A DNA stretch of 64,000 bases from Marinobacter guineae. GTDB taxonomy: Bacteria; Pseudomonadota; Gammaproteobacteria; Pseudomonadales; Oleiphilaceae. Made by a program: the position numbers and the translations under genes. How positions within the stretch are numbered: the first letter of the stretch is position 1; every line of letters starts with the position of its first letter. Below are positions 36,001 to 44,106 of the stretch, piece after piece. The stretch is taken from contig NZ_KZ319341.1 of the NCBI RefSeq assembly GCF_002744735.1, forward strand, positions 359,848-423,847. The letters run 5' to 3'. The notes beneath the pieces were generated by a model. That model did no database searches. It saw nothing but the letters and a program-made list of their open reading frames with translations, and was not told the origin of the DNA.

Positions 36001-36566
36001 AGACAAACCTGCTCCTGACCCGGGCCGTGGCGCAGCAGCTGTATCGCGTCATGGCCTACAAGGACGAGTACGAAGTGGCCCGGCTGTTCGCGGAAACCGA
36101 CTTCATGAAGGAAGTGAAGGAAACCTTTGAAGGTGACTTCAAGGTCCACTTTCACCTGGCCCCGCCATTGCTCAGCAAGGAAACCGATGCCCAGGGACGC
36201 CCGAAGAAGCGCCGATTTGGTCCCTGGATGTTCCGGGCCTTCAGGTTACTGGCAAAATTCCGCAGCCTGCGCGGAACCGCGGTGGATCCGTTCAGTTACT
36301 CAGCAGACCGGAAGCTGGATCGCGCCATGTTGAAGGACTATCAAAACCTGGTGGCTCGCATTGGCCGGGAACTGGACGCCAGCAACTACGAAACCTTCCT
36401 GCAACTGGCAGAATTGCCAGCCGAGGTCCGGGGCTACGGGCCGGTACGCGAACAGGCGGCAGAAGGCATCCGGGAAAAACAGACCCAACTGATCAAGGCG
36501 CTGGACACTGGCCGCCCTACCCTCATCCGCACCCAACTGGCCGATAAGGAGGCGAACCATGTTTGA
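33048..36566 (+). CDS. Fused indolepyruvate:ferredoxin oxidoreductase family protein
   Basis: 1172 residues with ATG after AAAGGAGGG. The order is a TPP-enzyme pyrimidine part (about 1-400), a TPP-binding part with FCSGCPHNTS near residue 430, a 4Fe-4S-type Cys cluster CEGCGDCSVQSNC (about 636-648), and a C-terminal gamma-type part with GGVGGTGVVTVGQL near residue 727. Such fusions oxidatively decarboxylate 2-oxoacids (aryl or branched-chain) to acyl-CoA with reduced ferredoxin. The aminotransferase gene overlaps its end by 8 bp, which suggests that its substrate is the aromatic 2-oxoacid made there. Confidence 0.88.
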   Translation: MSADTPQLDNYKLEDRYLRESGRVFLTGTQALVRIPLMQAALDRKQGLNTAGMVSGYRGSPLGAYDQALWQAQNLLDENRIDFVPAINEDLAATIMLGTQQVETDDDRQVDGVFGLWYGKGPGVDRAGDALKHGTTYGSSPHGGVLVVAGDDHGCVSSSMPHQSDVAFMSFFMPTINPASLAEYLEFGLWGYALSRYSGCWVGFKAISETVESAASVELPPLPEFVTPDDFTAPESGLHYRWPDLPGPQLETRIEHKLAAVQAFARANPIDRCLYNNPEARFGIVTTGKGHLDLLEALDLLGIDEDKARDMGLDIYKIGMVWPLERRGILNFVHGKEEVLVIEEKRGIIESQIKETMSEPDRPGEVLITGKQDELGRPLIPYVGELSPKLVAGFLAARLGRFFSLDFSERMAEISAMSNAQDPGGVKRMPYFCSGCPHNTSTKVPEGSKALAGIGCHFMASWMGRNTESLIQMGGEGVNWIGKSRYIGNPHVFQNLGEGTYFHSGSMAIRQAVAAGINITYKILFNDAVAMTGGQPVDGQITVPMIAQQMAAEGVRRVVVLSDEPEKYDGHKDQFPKDVTFHDRSELDTVQRELRDIPGCTVLIYDQTCAAEKRRRRKRNQFPDPAKRAFINHHVCEGCGDCSVQSNCLSVVPRKTELGRKRKIDQSSCNKDFSCVNGFCPSFVTIEGGQLRKSRGMDTGSVLTGKLANIPAPELPEMTGSYDLLVGGVGGTGVVTVGQLITMAAHLESRGASVLDFMGFAQKGGTVLSYVRMAPSPDKLHQVRISNGQADAVIACDLVVASSQKALSVLRPNHTRIVANEAELPTADYVLFRDADMKADKRLGLLRDAVVQDHFSQLDANGIAEKLMGDTVFSNVMMLGFAWQKGLLPLSEAALMKAIELNGVAIDRNKEAFGWGRVAAVDLSAVTDLLDTGSAKVVNAQSEPTLDELIETRHGHLVNYQNRRWADQYRASVAEVRKAEEALGQTNLLLTRAVAQQLYRVMAYKDEYEVARLFAETDFMKEVKETFEGDFKVHFHLAPPLLSKETDAQGRPKKRRFGPWMFRAFRLLAKFRSLRGTAVDPFSYSADRKLDRAMLKDYQNLVARIGRELDASNYETFLQLAELPAEVRGYGPVREQAAEGIREKQTQLIKALDTGRPTLIRTQLADKEANHV

Positions 36567-37743
36567 AGCCCTCAAGCCCCTGCCACAGGACCCGATCCTG
36601 CAACTGATGCAGACATTCCGGGAAGATACCCGGCCGGATAAGGTGGATCTGGGCATCGGTGTATACAAGGATGACGCCGGCAATACACCGATCATGGCCG
36701 CTGTGCATGAAGCCGAACGGCGTCTGCTTGAGGGCGAAACCACCAAGAGCTATGTGGGGCCCGCAGGCGCTGCCGGATTCAACAATGCAATGGCGGAGCT
36801 GATCCTGGGAAGCAACAGCCGTCTCATCCGGGACGGCCGGACATCCGTTGTCCAGACGCCGGGCGGCTGCGGCGCGCTTCGCATGGCAGCTGAATTCCTG
36901 CGCCTGTGCAAACCGGACACCACGGTGTGGGTGAGCACTCCGACCTGGGCCAATCATCTCCCCCTGCTTGGAGGAGCAGGCCTTGCCATCCGGGAATATC
37001 CGTACCTCAATCCAGAAACGCTGGAGGTAGACTTCGCCGCCATGCTGGGCATCCTCGAAGGGGCTAAAGCAGGTGATGTGGTATTACTCCATGGCTGCTG
37101 TCATAACCCGTCAGGCGCCGACCTGAGCCAGTCGCAATGGCAGGAAATCACCAGCCTGATTCAGCGCAAGGGCCTACTGCCGTTCGTGGATATGGCCTAC
37201 CAGGGTCTTGGTGAGGGTCTGGAAGCCGATGCAGCAGGCTTGAGACACCTGGCCGGTTCGGTGCCGGAAATGCTGATTGCGGCGTCCTGCTCCAAGAACT
37301 TTGGCCTGTACCGTGAGCGCACCGGGGCCCTGGCCCTGATCTCCGCCACGGCAACCGTCAGCTCGGCGGCCACCAGCCAGCTGCTGAGCGTCATCCGCTC
37401 CCACTACTCCATGCCTCCGGCCCATGGCGCCGCCATCGTGGAGACCATTCTGGGGGATGACGGGTTGCGGGCCCAATGGCAGGAGGAGCTGAGCGGAATG
37501 TGCGAGCGCATCCTGCACCTGCGCCATGGCTTTGCCGCCGCACTGGCGCCAGTTGGTGATTTCAGTTTTATCGCCCGTCAGCGGGGCATGTTCTCGTTCC
37601 TCGGCATCAGCCCGGAGCAGGTTAACCAGTTACGGACCGAGCATGGCATCTACATGCTGGAGAGCAGCCGGGTGAATGTTGCAGGGCTCAACGACCAGGT
37701 CATGCCACGGGTAGCAGACGCAATACGCGACGTCCTCAAGTAG
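36559..37743 (+). CDS. Aromatic amino acid aminotransferase (class I)
   Basis: 394 residues starting MFEALKPLPQDPILQLMQ with AAGGAGG upstream. HGCCHNPSGADLS near residue 180 and the PLP lysine in ASCSKNFGLYRERTG near 245 are the class I aspartate/tyrosine aminotransferase signature; the final Arg in ESSRVNVAGL binds the carboxylate. It overlaps the oxidoreductase gene by 8 bp, so the pair is co-translated. Aromatic specificity is inferred from the context. Confidence 0.9.
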   Translation: MFEALKPLPQDPILQLMQTFREDTRPDKVDLGIGVYKDDAGNTPIMAAVHEAERRLLEGETTKSYVGPAGAAGFNNAMAELILGSNSRLIRDGRTSVVQTPGGCGALRMAAEFLRLCKPDTTVWVSTPTWANHLPLLGGAGLAIREYPYLNPETLEVDFAAMLGILEGAKAGDVVLLHGCCHNPSGADLSQSQWQEITSLIQRKGLLPFVDMAYQGLGEGLEADAAGLRHLAGSVPEMLIAASCSKNFGLYRERTGALALISATATVSSAATSQLLSVIRSHYSMPPAHGAAIVETILGDDGLRAQWQEELSGMCERILHLRHGFAAALAPVGDFSFIARQRGMFSFLGISPEQVNQLRTEHGIYMLESSRVNVAGLNDQVMPRVADAIRDVLK

Positions 37744-37812
37744 GCAGACAGCTCAGACAATAAATCAGACCAGAAACGTCAATCCGACAAAAACAACTAG
37801 CCGGAGACCCCA

Positions 37813-39195
37813 ATGAGTCAGAATACCCAACCACACCAGCAGGCCAACAACCTCTGGTCTTCACGGATGGCTTTCATCCTCGCCGCTGCCGGCTCGGCAG
37901 TCGGCCTCGGAAACATCTGGAAGTTTCCCTACATTACCGGTGAGAACGGCGGGGGCGCTTTCGTCCTTGTCTACCTTGCCTGTATTTTTCTTATTGGCGT
38001 GCCGGTATTGATCGCTGAAACCATGATTGGCCGCCGCGGCGGCCAGAGCCCGGTAGCCACCATGCGAACCCTGACCCAAACCGAGGGCACCGCGAGGGGC
38101 TGGAGAATCATCGGCTGGAACGGCGTTATCGCTTCTTTTCTGGTGCTGTCTTTCTATGCCGTGATCGGCGGCTGGGCCCTGGTTTACATTGGCAAGGCGG
38201 CTTCTGGCCTGTTTACTGGGGCCGATGCCGAAACCATTGGCGGTCAGTTCGGCGGATTTCTTGCAAACCCCTGGGAACTGTTGCTGTGGCACTCGGTGTT
38301 CATGGCCATTGTTGTGTTTATCGTTGGCCGCGGCATTCGCTCAGGGCTTGAGAAAGCCGTGAACATGCTGATGCCACTGTTGTTCGTGCTGCTGATTGCC
38401 ATGGTGATCTACGCCATGAACAATGGCAGCTTTGGCCGTGCCGTGAGCTTCATGTTCTCCCCGGATTTCAGCAAGCTGACCACGGCCGGCGTGCTGACCG
38501 CCCTGGGGCATGCCGCCTTCACCCTGAGCATTGGTATTGGTGTGCTCATGGCTTATGGCTCCTACCTGCCGAAGGACGTCAATATTGCCAGAACCGCAAT
38601 GACCATCGCCGTTCTGGACACCAGTGTTGCGCTGCTGGCCGGACTCGCCATTTTTCCTCTGGTTTTTGCCAACGGCCTTGAGCCGGGCGCCGGCCCTGGC
38701 CTGATCTTTGTGACCCTGCCGCTGGCTTTTGGCCAGATGAGTGGTGGCGCCCTGTTCGGTACCATTTTCTTCGCCCTGCTACTGGTGGCTGCCATTACCT
38801 CCGCCATTTCCATGCTGGAGCCGGTGGTGGAATGGCTGGAAGAACATAAAGGTGTCAGCCGGGCCAAAAGCGCGTTTGGTGGCGGACTGGCGATCTGGTT
38901 CATCGGCATCGGCACAGTACTATCGTTCAACGTCTGGGAAGACCTGCATCCACTGGGCTTCATCGCCTTCTTTGAAGGCAAGACCGTATTCGACCTCCTC
39001 GACTTCCTGGTGTCCAACCTGATGATGCCCCTGGGCGGTCTTGCCATTGCCCTGTTCGCGGGCTGGGCCATGAAGCGGGAAGGTCTGCCGGCGGATATAG
39101 GCCTGCAAGGTGGTGCTTTCAGGGCCTTTATGTTTGTGCTCCGCTATCTGACACCCGCGGGTATCGGGGTAGTGTTCCTTTACAACCTGATTTGA
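37813..39195 (+). CDS. Sodium:neurotransmitter symporter (NSS) family transporter
   Basis: 460 residues with about eleven membrane segments. The NSS N-terminal signature is clear: WSSRMAFILAAAGSAVGLGNIWKFPY near residues 14-40, which binds sodium and substrate. Bacterial NSS proteins (like LeuT, TnaT) import amino acids with sodium. It lies 69 bp after the aminotransferase gene, so it may supply the substrate of that pair. A terminator follows the stop. Confidence 0.92.
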   Translation: MSQNTQPHQQANNLWSSRMAFILAAAGSAVGLGNIWKFPYITGENGGGAFVLVYLACIFLIGVPVLIAETMIGRRGGQSPVATMRTLTQTEGTARGWRIIGWNGVIASFLVLSFYAVIGGWALVYIGKAASGLFTGADAETIGGQFGGFLANPWELLLWHSVFMAIVVFIVGRGIRSGLEKAVNMLMPLLFVLLIAMVIYAMNNGSFGRAVSFMFSPDFSKLTTAGVLTALGHAAFTLSIGIGVLMAYGSYLPKDVNIARTAMTIAVLDTSVALLAGLAIFPLVFANGLEPGAGPGLIFVTLPLAFGQMSGGALFGTIFFALLLVAAITSAISMLEPVVEWLEEHKGVSRAKSAFGGGLAIWFIGIGTVLSFNVWEDLHPLGFIAFFEGKTVFDLLDFLVSNLMMPLGGLAIALFAGWAMKREGLPADIGLQGGAFRAFMFVLRYLTPAGIGVVFLYNLI

Positions 39196-39229
39196 CCGCA
39201 CTTTCAACAGTACCGAGTTGTTCGACTGC

Positions 39230-39260
39230 AAAAGGCCCGGCGTAATCCACCGGGCCTTTT
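39230..39260 (+). terminator. Rho-independent terminator after the NSS transporter gene
   Basis: AAAAGGCCCGG (39230-39240) pairs perfectly with CCGGGCCTTTT (39250-39260) over a 9-nt loop. The A and T runs are part of the stem, so it could act in both directions. Confidence 0.92.
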
Positions 39261-39340
39261 GACAATCAACAGATAGTGCTGCCAATGTGGGGCCAGGGAA
39301 TTTCCGGCTTCAATGCCTTAACGGAAGTAAGGAGTACGCC

Positions 39341-39760
39341 ATGTACAAAAAAATCCTCGTTCCGGTAGACCTCGCCCATACCGACAAAATGGTAAAGGCA
39401 CTCGACACCGCCATCGATATTGCCAAACACTACAAAGCCACTCTCTGTTACGTGACGGTGACCAACAGCACGCCCTCGGCCGCCGCCCATAGCCCGGAGG
39501 AATTGGCAGAGAAACTCAGCGTGTTCGCAGAGGAGCAGGGGCAATCACACGGCATTGATACCGACAGCATCGTCATGGAATCCGCCGATACCGCTGTTGA
39601 GCTGGATGACAAGTTGCTAGAAGCCATTAAAACCACCGGTGCCGACCTGGTCGTAATGGCCTCACATGCACCCGGCATCGGAGACAGGCTCCACATTCTC
39701 CATTCCAATGGGGCCAACATCGTCAGGCACAGTGATATTTCGGTTTTCGTGGTGCGCTGA
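39341..39760 (+). CDS. Universal stress protein (UspA family)
   Basis: 139 residues from the ATG after AAGGAG. It starts MYKKILVPVDLAHTDKM and ends with the nucleotide-binding type loop VVMASHAPGIGDRLHILHSNGANIVRHSDISVFVV. The GxxGS-like loop here reads SNGAN, so ATP binding is uncertain. It is convergent with the M23 gene and 8 bp from it. Confidence 0.9.
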   Translation: MYKKILVPVDLAHTDKMVKALDTAIDIAKHYKATLCYVTVTNSTPSAAAHSPEELAEKLSVFAEEQGQSHGIDTDSIVMESADTAVELDDKLLEAIKTTGADLVVMASHAPGIGDRLHILHSNGANIVRHSDISVFVVR

Positions 39761-39768
39761 GGCCGCCC

Positions 39769-40737
39769 TTATTGAGGGACAGTACCCTTGACCCTGATTC
39801 TGTCATTTCTCACAGGGAACACTCCATCGATGGTCAGCGCCAAAGGCTTTCCCCCAAAAGGCGCTTCTTCAGGCAGTCCCCGCTGGGCATGGATGTGAAG
39901 GTGGGGTTCTGAGCTGTTACCAGAGTTCCCCATCTCGCCCAGAGGGTTTCCGGTTTCAACCCTGTCACCGGGTTGTACCGGGATGCTGCCCTGTCGCAGG
40001 TGAGCCACGATCACGAAGAAACGACCGCAGTCGATAGCCACGTAGTTTCCCGCCATGTTGTCCCGGTTCATGTCAGGAACCTTCATGTCTTCAATGCCAT
40101 CGACCACTTTCGCAATTGCGCCGTCGCAAGGCGACAATACGGGTGTACCAAACGTTAGATAGCGGGCCGGGTCGGAAGGCAGCCACCCGTCCTTGTGCAG
40201 ACCCAGTGATGAGATGCGGAAGATATCCATGGCCCGACTCTGGCCCCGCCATGGTATGAAACGCTCGATCGATCGGTTCAGGGTATGCAGGTGAATGTTC
40301 ACCATGTTGGTGGAACCACCATGGGCAACGAGGTAGGTGCCCGGCCCGAACGGCGGTGCGATGTCGGCTGTCTCAACCGCCGGCACAGTCTTCCCCTGAT
40401 ACGCCATATACGCCATATACCCGCCAACGCAGCCAAAGCCGAGCGCCACCAGGACCAGCGTTGTCGGGCCCGCGCTCGCACGCCAGAAGCCTTCGCCGGA
40501 AAAACGGCTCCGGAACAGATGCCAGGCCACGATCACCGCAAAAACTCCGTAATACAGGTACGGCACCCAGTATGGCGGCATCGTCCACAAGGCCGCCAGC
40601 CCGATCCCGGACAACACAGCGCCGACGGACAGAGCTTGCAGCCCAAGCGAAAACAGACCTGCGGCGGGAAACAGCGCCAGCCAGATCAGCAGGAGGACCG
40701 GCAGAGCGATTTGGGTAAAGATAACCATCCAGGGCAT
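39769..40737 (-). CDS. M23-family peptidase with N-terminal membrane region
   Basis: 322 residues. Four hydrophobic segments fill residues about 3-120, then a soluble LytM/M23 domain (about 190-310) with GTPVLSPCDG, NYVAIDCGRFFVIVAHLRQGSI and the metal motif PHLHIHAQ near 280. The first zinc ligand expected in HxxxD is not obvious: the aligned segment reads SRAMD, so activity is uncertain. It follows the DUF6544 gene by 3 bp with GGAG as ribosome site, forming an operon. Confidence 0.8.
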   Translation of the reverse strand: MPWMVIFTQIALPVLLLIWLALFPAAGLFSLGLQALSVGAVLSGIGLAALWTMPPYWVPYLYYGVFAVIVAWHLFRSRFSGEGFWRASAGPTTLVLVALGFGCVGGYMAYMAYQGKTVPAVETADIAPPFGPGTYLVAHGGSTNMVNIHLHTLNRSIERFIPWRGQSRAMDIFRISSLGLHKDGWLPSDPARYLTFGTPVLSPCDGAIAKVVDGIEDMKVPDMNRDNMAGNYVAIDCGRFFVIVAHLRQGSIPVQPGDRVETGNPLGEMGNSGNSSEPHLHIHAQRGLPEEAPFGGKPLALTIDGVFPVRNDRIRVKGTVPQ

Positions 40738-40740
40738 TAA

Positions 40741-41598
40741 TCAGGGCTCCTTGCGGACATCGGATCCTGGGAATTCAACGCTGCTGACCTTAGCAACAAA
40801 AAATGGGAAATACGCCTCCGTGCCAAAGAAATTTCCCGCTTCCACGCGGGTTGGCAGCCTGAAACCACCAAACTCACGGAACTCCGAGAGGTATCCTCCG
40901 AACGGCTGCCAGCGGTGAACCTTTTCCGGGTTGGCATTGCTCCAGCGATCGAAACTCACCTGCACTGGCCGGCCGTCGTCGGCTACAACGACATCAACTG
41001 CCTGTTCCATGCCATTGTGGCGAACGATGACTCTGGCCGTATTCACATCAACCAACTTCCATACGATACCCGGGCGAGGCAACAAGGCGGCAGGCGTCCA
41101 GAACACGGCTTCTGCCACATAGCGGCCAAAGGCAGAGCGGGTATGGTCCAGGTTCCCGCCCATCCGCGCCACCGGCACAATTCCCATCAGCCAGAACCGG
41201 GTCCACTGCTCCGTATCCGATCCTGATAACCGCAACTGTCCCCGCCGGGCGCTCATCTTCCAGATAAACCCTTTCGGCATGGCGAGCGTCTGACTCGCCA
41301 ACATCTCCACATAGTCCGGAGCCTCCCGGTTACCCATGCCGAATTTTCCCGCCATGGCGATCTGCGCCACGGTATAAAGCGGCGTGCCCTTATGAATGGT
41401 GAAAAGGAAATACCGCCGCGCTGGCTCCGGCAGGTTTTGAACAATGGCAGGATCAAACCGTTCCGGTGTGGCCGGCTGAATGGCCACCAACCGCGCCACT
41501 GCAGAACGGTCAGCGTTGTGGTCAGCCTGGCGCCAGAGCCACAACCCCGCAACAACGGCGGCTACCAAAATCAACAGGATTAACAGAAAGATTTTCAT
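40741..41598 (-). CDS. DUF6544-family protein
   Basis: 285 residues. An N-terminal transmembrane helix (about 3-22) precedes a domain with the family marks PEPARRYFLF, GTPLYTVAQIAMAGKF, GFIWKM, GIVPVAR and EAVFWTPAALLP. Function is unknown. It leads the operon with the M23 gene and is divergent from the RIO kinase gene (106 bp). Confidence 0.82.
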   Translation of the reverse strand: MKIFLLILLILVAAVVAGLWLWRQADHNADRSAVARLVAIQPATPERFDPAIVQNLPEPARRYFLFTIHKGTPLYTVAQIAMAGKFGMGNREAPDYVEMLASQTLAMPKGFIWKMSARRGQLRLSGSDTEQWTRFWLMGIVPVARMGGNLDHTRSAFGRYVAEAVFWTPAALLPRPGIVWKLVDVNTARVIVRHNGMEQAVDVVVADDGRPVQVSFDRWSNANPEKVHRWQPFGGYLSEFREFGGFRLPTRVEAGNFFGTEAYFPFFVAKVSSVEFPGSDVRKEP

Positions 41599-41704
41599 GT
41601 AAGCTATGCTCCGTAGTGGCTATTTTCCCTGCCCTGCTCATACCCGGCCTTGCCCCAGATCAACGAACACGGTCGGCACGCTCACTGTTAGTCTGAAAGG
41701 TTTT

Positions 41705-42559
41705 ATGAAAGTACCGAAAAGATTACAACCCCTTGTTGACGATGGCATGGTGGACGAAGTGCTTTACCAGCTCATGAGCGGCAAGGAAGCTCAGGTGTAC
41801 GTGGTGCGTTGCGGCGACCAGATACGCTGCGCCAAGGTATTCAAGGAAGCCTCAAAACGAAGCTTCAAGCAGGCAGTGGAATACCAGGAAGGCCGAAAGG
41901 TTCGGAACAGCCGGCGGGCCCGGGCCATGAGCAAGAAAACGAAATATGGCCAGAAAGAGCAGGAAGATGCCTGGCTGAATGCCGAGGTCGACGCCCTCTA
42001 CCGACTGGCTGCGGCCGGCGTCCGGGTTCCTGAGCCTCTGGGGTTTGTAGATGGTGTGCTGCTGATGGAACTGGTGGCAGATGAGGACGGCAAGGCCGCA
42101 CCGCGGCTGGGCGACGTTACCCTGTCAGCCGAGCAGGCCCGGGACTTTCACGGACAGGTCATCCGGGAAGTGGTCCGCATGCTGAGCGCCGGGCTTATCC
42201 ATGGTGATTTGTCTGAGTTCAACGTTCTGGTTGATCCCGACGGACCGGTCATCATTGATTTGCCCCAGGCAGTCAATGCCTCCGGCAACAACAATGCGGA
42301 ACGGATGCTGGAGCGCGACGTCGACAATATGCGCCGGTATTTCGGGCGTTTCGCGCCGGAGCTCCTGACCACCGATTACGGCAAGGAGATCTGGGCTCTC
42401 TATGAATCTGGCGATCTGCACCCGGACAGCAAGCTCACCGGATGCTTCCAGCACGACGATACGGCCGCCGACGTCGACGAACTGATGGAAATTATCGACG
42501 CCGCCAAGGAAGAGGAATGGGAACGCCAGGAACGCATGAAAGATGATGAGGAAGACTGA
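41705..42559 (+). CDS. RIO1-like serine protein kinase (PA4780 type)
   Basis: 284 residues. The ATG at 41705 is the start of MKVPKRLQPLVDDG; the longer open frame is not used. The kinase site has KEAQVYV (nucleotide loop), KVFKE lysine, HGDLSEFNVLV catalytic loop near residue 170 and IDLPQA metal site near 188, all as in RIO kinases. The C-terminal tail is acidic. In bacteria the target is unknown. The gene is convergent with the MaoC gene. Confidence 0.9.
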   Translation: MKVPKRLQPLVDDGMVDEVLYQLMSGKEAQVYVVRCGDQIRCAKVFKEASKRSFKQAVEYQEGRKVRNSRRARAMSKKTKYGQKEQEDAWLNAEVDALYRLAAAGVRVPEPLGFVDGVLLMELVADEDGKAAPRLGDVTLSAEQARDFHGQVIREVVRMLSAGLIHGDLSEFNVLVDPDGPVIIDLPQAVNASGNNNAERMLERDVDNMRRYFGRFAPELLTTDYGKEIWALYESGDLHPDSKLTGCFQHDDTAADVDELMEIIDAAKEEEWERQERMKDDEED

Positions 42560-42569
42560 GAGAGCGGGG

Positions 42570-43040
42570 CTATCCGCGGGACATGGCCTCTTTCTCACTG
42601 AGCATCGCCGACATGACTTCCTGCTCCTCAGGTCCTGGTAACACCCCCGTCAACCAGGCATCGATCACCGTTTCGCCATGCTGGTTCGACAGCACCGCCT
42701 CGGCCCGGGCACGATTCCGCTCATCCACTTCAGTAAGGGTGAATACGCAGGTGATGGTGTCACCGAAATAGACGGGCCGGCGGAAACGGAAATTCATGCC
42801 GGACGCCAGCCACCCGATCTGCCCACCTACTTCCGTAATCATGCCACCCACTAGCAGGCCATGGCAGATCTTGCCTTCAAGGTTTTTCGCGCGGGCAAAG
42901 TCATCGCTGTAATGGACCGGATTCTGATCGCGACTGATTTCACCAAAGGACAGGGTTTCCTCTTCGGTAAAGGTTCGTGTCAGGGTGAACGAATCCCCCG
43001 CTTTCAGGCCTGCGATGGTTTTCTTTCGGATCTCAGACAT
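42570..43040 (-). CDS. MaoC-family hydratase
   Basis: 156 residues with a single hot-dog domain. SRDQNPVHYSDDFA near residue 37 is the R-specific enoyl-CoA hydratase active-site motif (Asp and His), followed by GKICHGLLVGGM. It probably hydrates an enoyl-CoA in fatty-acid breakdown. It follows the CopD-like gene by 27 bp on the same strand. Confidence 0.88.
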   Translation of the reverse strand: MSEIRKKTIAGLKAGDSFTLTRTFTEEETLSFGEISRDQNPVHYSDDFARAKNLEGKICHGLLVGGMITEVGGQIGWLASGMNFRFRRPVYFGDTITCVFTLTEVDERNRARAEAVLSNQHGETVIDAWLTGVLPGPEEQEVMSAMLSEKEAMSRG

Positions 43041-43067
43041 GCAATCAATTCTCGAACGGCCAAAAGC

Positions 43068-43523
43068 CTAAAGGTAACGACCACCAGCCCCGATAGCCAC
43101 CACAATCAGCCCGAGAATCAGATTGATACCCACCAGCCTTCGAATGCGGCCTACCTGAAGGCCACCCTCTTGTGGATTCTTATCTACAACCGCCTGCTTG
43201 AGCCGGCGGAAAGGCGCAAAGTAAACGTGAAAGTACAGCAGCATCATAACCAGGCCGAGCATTTGCATGGCATGAATGTGCCAGCCTGCACCAGCCATGC
43301 CACCAAAGACACTGAAGATCATCCAGTAGCCGGTGACCAGGAGCATCAGGACAGCCAGCCACACCCACTGGAAAAAACGAGAGAGTGTCTTACACCAGAG
43401 AACGCCTCGCTGTGAGGCTTCAACAACTTCAACCACAGCCGGGCGCATCGCCATATAGGCAAAGAACATGCCCCCAACCCAGATAACCGCCGACAGAACG
43501 TGTAACGCAATTGCTAAACCCAT
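43068..43523 (-). CDS. CopD-family membrane protein
   Basis: 151 residues with four membrane helices (about 3-25, 53-75, 83-103, 126-146). His residues lie in LHVLSAVIWVGGMFF (near residue 8) and HIHAMQML (near 82), which suggests heme or copper binding; the layout resembles CopD/YcjF-like proteins. The gene precedes the MaoC gene by 27 bp. Confidence 0.6.
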   Translation of the reverse strand: MGLAIALHVLSAVIWVGGMFFAYMAMRPAVVEVVEASQRGVLWCKTLSRFFQWVWLAVLMLLVTGYWMIFSVFGGMAGAGWHIHAMQMLGLVMMLLYFHVYFAPFRRLKQAVVDKNPQEGGLQVGRIRRLVGINLILGLIVVAIGAGGRYL

Positions 43524-43595
43524 CAGAACACTCCCTCCAGAATCAGATAACTGCTAACTTAACATGGCAACAGCTCGTCTGAGAGGAGCCATAGG

Positions 43596-44051
43596 ATGTT
43601 CGAGAGTGAAATCCCCATACTGGACATGTTTATCCGGCTTTTAGCCGCCGCCGGATTGGGTCTGGCATTGGGGCTTGAAAGGGAACTCCGGGGCAAGGCC
43701 GCAGGCTTGCGCTCCCACATGCTGGTTTCACTGGGGGCTTCGGCCTTCATCATGATGGGCCTGGATATTATGTTCTCCACCGCCGCTGGCGACCCCTCTG
43801 CCCGAATCGACCCCACCCGCATTGTCCAGGGCGTGATTGGTGGTATCGGGTTTCTCGGTGCCGGGAGCATCATACAGAGCCGCGGCACTGTCCAGGGAAT
43901 CACCACGGGAGCATCAATCTGGACATCAGGTGCCATTGGTGTGGCCTGCGGCATAGGCAACTTCGCACTGGCTGGCATGGTGACCATTCTGGCATTGATT
44001 ATTATGGTGGTACTCGGCCTCTTTGAACGTGAAGTGATGAAAGGGAACTGA
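43596..44051 (+). CDS. MgtC/SapB-family membrane protein
   Basis: 151 residues with about four helices. LALGLERELRGKAAGLRSHMLVSLGA near residue 22 and GGIGFLGAGSIIQSRGTVQGITTGASIW near 85 are the MgtC family signatures. There is no ACT tail, so it is the short form. The ATG follows GAGAGGAG. Role in magnesium or acid stress is family inference. Confidence 0.88.
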   Translation: MFESEIPILDMFIRLLAAAGLGLALGLERELRGKAAGLRSHMLVSLGASAFIMMGLDIMFSTAAGDPSARIDPTRIVQGVIGGIGFLGAGSIIQSRGTVQGITTGASIWTSGAIGVACGIGNFALAGMVTILALIIMVVLGLFEREVMKGN

Positions 44052-44106
44052 TGCAACAAAACACGCTGGTCCTGGATCGCTCTGGACTTTGTTACTGCCC
44101 CGGTCT

